Shown: piece by piece, positions 61,711-64,000 of the stretch
How positions within the stretch are numbered: the stretch's first letter is position 1
How the letters are laid out: each line of letters opens with the position of its first letter
Source: Apteryx mantelli
Lineage: Eukaryota > Chordata > Aves > Apterygiformes > Apterygidae
Direction: 5' to 3'
Length of the DNA stretch: 64,000 nt
Assembly: GCF_036417845.1 (NCBI RefSeq)
Contig: NW_027118693.1
Span: 2,986,001-3,050,000, forward strand
Position numbers and translations under genes: made by a program
The notes under the pieces: model-generated
What the model saw: only the letters and a program-made list of their open reading frames with translations
What the model was told of the DNA's origin: nothing
Databases searched by the model: none

Positions 61711-62455
61711 GTAGAAACATAGAATGGTTGAGGGTGGAAAGAGACCTCTGGAGACTGACCAGTTCAACCACCCTGCTCAAAGCAGGGTCAGCTAGAGCAG
61801 CTTGCTCAGGACCATTCCCAGTTGGGTTTTGAATATCTCCTGAGATGGAGACTCCACAACCTCTCTGGGCAGCCTGTTCCAGTGTTCAATCACCCTTACC
61901 GCAAAAAAGTTTTTTTTTTCTCAAGTTTAAATGGAATTTCTTGTACTTTGGTCTGTGCCTATTGCCTCTTTTTCTGCCTCTGGATACCACTGAGAAGAGC
62001 CTGGCTCCATCTTCTTTACTGCCCCCCATTAGGTATTTATACACTTTGATGAGATCCCCCCGGAGCCTTCTGTTCTGCAGGATGAAGAGTCCCAGCTCTC
62101 TCAGCCTCTCCTCCTGTGACAGATGCTCCAGTCCCCTCATGATCTTTGTGGCTCTTACCTGGACTTGCTCCAGTATGTGCGTGTCTCTCTTACCCTGGGG
62201 AGCCCAGGACTGGACACAGCACTCCAGATGCGGTCTCACCAGTGCTGAGTAGAGGGGAAAGATCACCTCCTCTGTCCTGCTGGCAGCACTCTTCCTAACG
62301 CAGTCCAAGATGCGGTGCTTTGCTTTGCTGCAAGGGCACATTCCTGGCTCCTGTTGAACTTGTATTGGGTCCAGAATCCACCCCTGGGGTACGTTGCTGG
62401 TGCCTGGCCTCCAGCTGCCCTCCATGAGGCTGATCACAACTCTCTGAGCTTGGCA
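61711..62455 (-). mobile_element. CR1 LINE, 5'-truncated
   Basis: On the minus strand the end of a CR1 reverse transcriptase frame is readable at 62437-61886: SWRPGTSNVPQGW (reverse transcriptase motif), then, after an internal deletion, CVRKSAASRTEEVIFPLYS, ALVRPHLECCVQSWAPQ, EERLRELGLFILQNRRLRGD and VYKYLMGG. The 3' untranslated end follows, finishing with CATTCTATGTTTC at 61711. The catalytic reverse transcriptase core between VPQG and the C-terminal part is missing. It is non-autonomous and decayed. Confidence 0.93.
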
Positions 62456-62774
62456 GTTCAGTGAGAGTGACCATTGTCATGAGCCCTCCCTGAATCCTCC
62501 TTCTGCAAGCTTAAGTGTGAGAATGTGAAACAGGCCCTGAGAGTCGAGTGCTGCCTGAGCACTGCCGGACTTTTCCCCCCATAGTGACTCAGTTCGATAC
62601 AAATGAGCATGCAAGAAGCAAGGAAAACATTAGAGTAATGCAATATCACTTGCATATAGATAGACAGATACAACATCACTTTGTTTTAGAGGCTAGAGAT
62701 GGTTTTTGAGGCTTCAGTGTAATTAACTACATCTTTGTAGTTACGCCTTCCCCCTCCACCCTGGTAAACTATCT
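62456..62774. other. Intergenic, no gene recognised
   Basis: About 320 bp between the CR1 copy and the receptor scrap. Nothing recognised. Confidence 0.5.
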
Positions 62775-62971
62775 TGCACTGAACTCCAGCCTAACCATTT
62801 TTGTGAACTTGTTCCCCTCCTCCATTGTAACCCTCCCTCCATTTCCCTTAACCCCAGTCAGCTGGGCATGTGTCATCCCCACCATCCTGAGGATTCCTTC
62901 CACCCTTGGGAGACAAAAGGCTTCCCACCTGCTCCTCTTACTTCTTGGTGGCAACAATTTTCTATGGCTCC
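62775..62971 (+). pseudogene. Olfactory receptor fragment (helix 5 to helix 6)
   Basis: The translation LPPFPLTPVSWACVIPTI followed by ILRIPSTLGRQKA matches the helix 5 and third intracellular loop of class II odorant receptors. After a net 2-nt loss the receptor continues in another frame with TCSSYFLVATIFYGS, the start of helix 6. Nothing of helices 1-4 or 7 is visible. It is on the strand opposite to the two longer receptors, a relic of a third gene. Confidence 0.75.
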
Positions 62972-63384
62972 TAGAAAGGCTGCAGGACCATTCAAGGAGG
63001 GATGTGTCCTCCCCATCCCAGGCTGTGAGTCATCAGGTGTTGCGGGGGAGCTGAGCCTCATGCCTGCATCAGAGGGGACCCCCCCTCTGCCCCTGAGGCC
63101 CACCCCCGTAGCATCCCATGAGTAGCTCTGAGGGGTGCTGAGGCCTCCAGCTGCCCTGGAGAGCCCAGGGTGTGGGGAGAGCCGCAGGCTCTCGCACCAG
63201 CCCACCGACCCTGCATGATGCCAGGCCAGCACAGTGAAAGGCCCTGGATGTGCCTCAGGACATCTGCACAGTGGGACGGCAGACAGTGCAGCATGCAGGG
63301 ACTTGTGTATTTCTCAAGGTGCTGCTGAAGGCCAGGCTGGAGACCTGTCCCTGGACAAGGTGGCCTGGCACAAGGTGCCTGCCC
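62972..63384. other. GC-rich, no gene recognised
   Basis: About 400 bp between the receptor scrap and the next CR1 piece. No domain seen. Confidence 0.45.
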
Positions 63385-63860
63385 CAAAGCCTCTTCAGGA
63401 TCTGCTCTAGAAGAATCCCAAGCAGTACAGTCCTGGAGGGAAGAGGGATCACCTCCCCCAAGCTCAAGAATGAACTATCCTGACAAACTGAAAATCAAGA
63501 AGAAGCATCAGGAGGCCTGCAGGTATGAACCAGGAGCTGCTGACAAAACTCAGACGTAAAAAGGAAGTCTACAAGAGGTGAAAGCAGATACAAGTGACCT
63601 AGGAGGAATAGAGAGACACTGTCCAAGCATGGAGGGATGGGGTCAGGAAAGCCAGAGCCCACCTGGAGTTGAATCTGGTGAGGGAAGTGAAGGGCAACAA
63701 GGAAGGCTTCTACAAATCCATCAGCAGCAAGAGGAAGGCTAGGGAAAATGTGGCCCTGCTGCTAATTGGGGTAGGGGCCTTGGTGACAAAGGAGAGGGGA
63801 AAGGTGGAGGTATCTCCCTTCTGTGTTGTCCCTCTGGCAGATCTCGGGGTAGGTCAAGCC
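63385..63860 (+). mobile_element. CR1 LINE fragment, linker after the endonuclease
   Basis: On the + strand SLFRICSRRIPSSTVLEGRG and, after frame changes, ELLTKLRRKKEVYKR, RDTVQAWRDGVRKARAHLEL, NLVREVKGNKEGFYKSISS and KRKARENVALLL read as the part of CR1 ORF2 between the endonuclease and reverse transcriptase. In-frame stops occur (near 63578, 63600 and 63608). It breaks off before the reverse transcriptase domain. Confidence 0.88.
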
Positions 63861-63879
63861 TGCCTGAGCACCAGGGCCT

Positions 63880-64000
63880 GTGAATAGGAGGCTTCTGCTG
63901 GTTGTCCGAGGAAGGCCTCATCTACTCCTTCCTGACCAGGCGGTCTAGAGCAGACACCCACACAAACATTGCCCATGATCTGCCCATTAATCCTAACCCA
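63880..64000 (-). mobile_element. CR1 LINE fragment, endonuclease part, inverted
   Basis: On the minus strand the end of the window reads VGVCSRPPGQEGVDEAF, close to the endonuclease segment of CR1 ORF2. It lies head to head with the preceding CR1 piece and may continue beyond the window. Confidence 0.65.

Overview
The window looks like genomic DNA of a bird, or less likely another archosaur or turtle. The evidence is several decayed CR1 LINE copies, an olfactory receptor of the type hugely amplified in birds (family 14-like), a gamma-type endogenous retrovirus and LTRs typical of sauropsid genomes. No prokaryotic gene organisation is present. This placement is an inference from repeat and gene families, not from a species marker.

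Left 60% (1-38593): one uninterrupted head-to-tail satellite with a 65-bp monomer, about 590 copies, all in one orientation and entering from outside the window. It is GT-rich on the + strand (about 75% G+T in the consensus) and almost free of CpG. It is not uniform. Multi-kilobase blocks of monomers are themselves tandemly duplicated: 22514-26801 followed by 26802-30959, then a partial mosaic third copy near 31240-32972. The array decays at its right edge into at least three, probably four, in-phase degenerate monomers (38594-38840). Short reading frames in the array are by-products of the repeat.

Middle (38841-44775): a broken gamma-like endogenous retrovirus in + orientation. It has a 5' LTR remnant, gag remnant, reverse transcriptase, RNase H, integrase, an envelope remnant, a polypurine tract and a complete 507-bp 3' LTR. 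Every coding region is interrupted. On its right side about 3.6 monomers of the same satellite lie in the opposite orientation, so the provirus sits where satellite polarity switches. An antisense solo LTR of a second retroviral family follows directly.

Right (44776-64000): an olfactory receptor neighbourhood. An intact 318-codon receptor (45269-46225, minus) has an unusual NRY in place of DRY. A family-14-like receptor (52049-52982, minus) carries one 2-nt frameshift. A third, strongly decayed receptor scrap lies on the + strand near 62775-62971. Between them are long GC-rich stretches without a recognisable gene, two related LTR-like repeats (about 48353 and 57923-58547), and CR1 pieces (about 49325, 61711-62455, 63385-63860, 63880-64000).

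The parts do not form an operon or pathway. The picture is a fast-evolving repeat-rich block, probably pericentromeric, subtelomeric or on a small chromosome (inferred), bordering an olfactory receptor cluster. The most notable signals are the size and nested structure of the satellite, its degenerate edge, and the polarity switch at the provirus.
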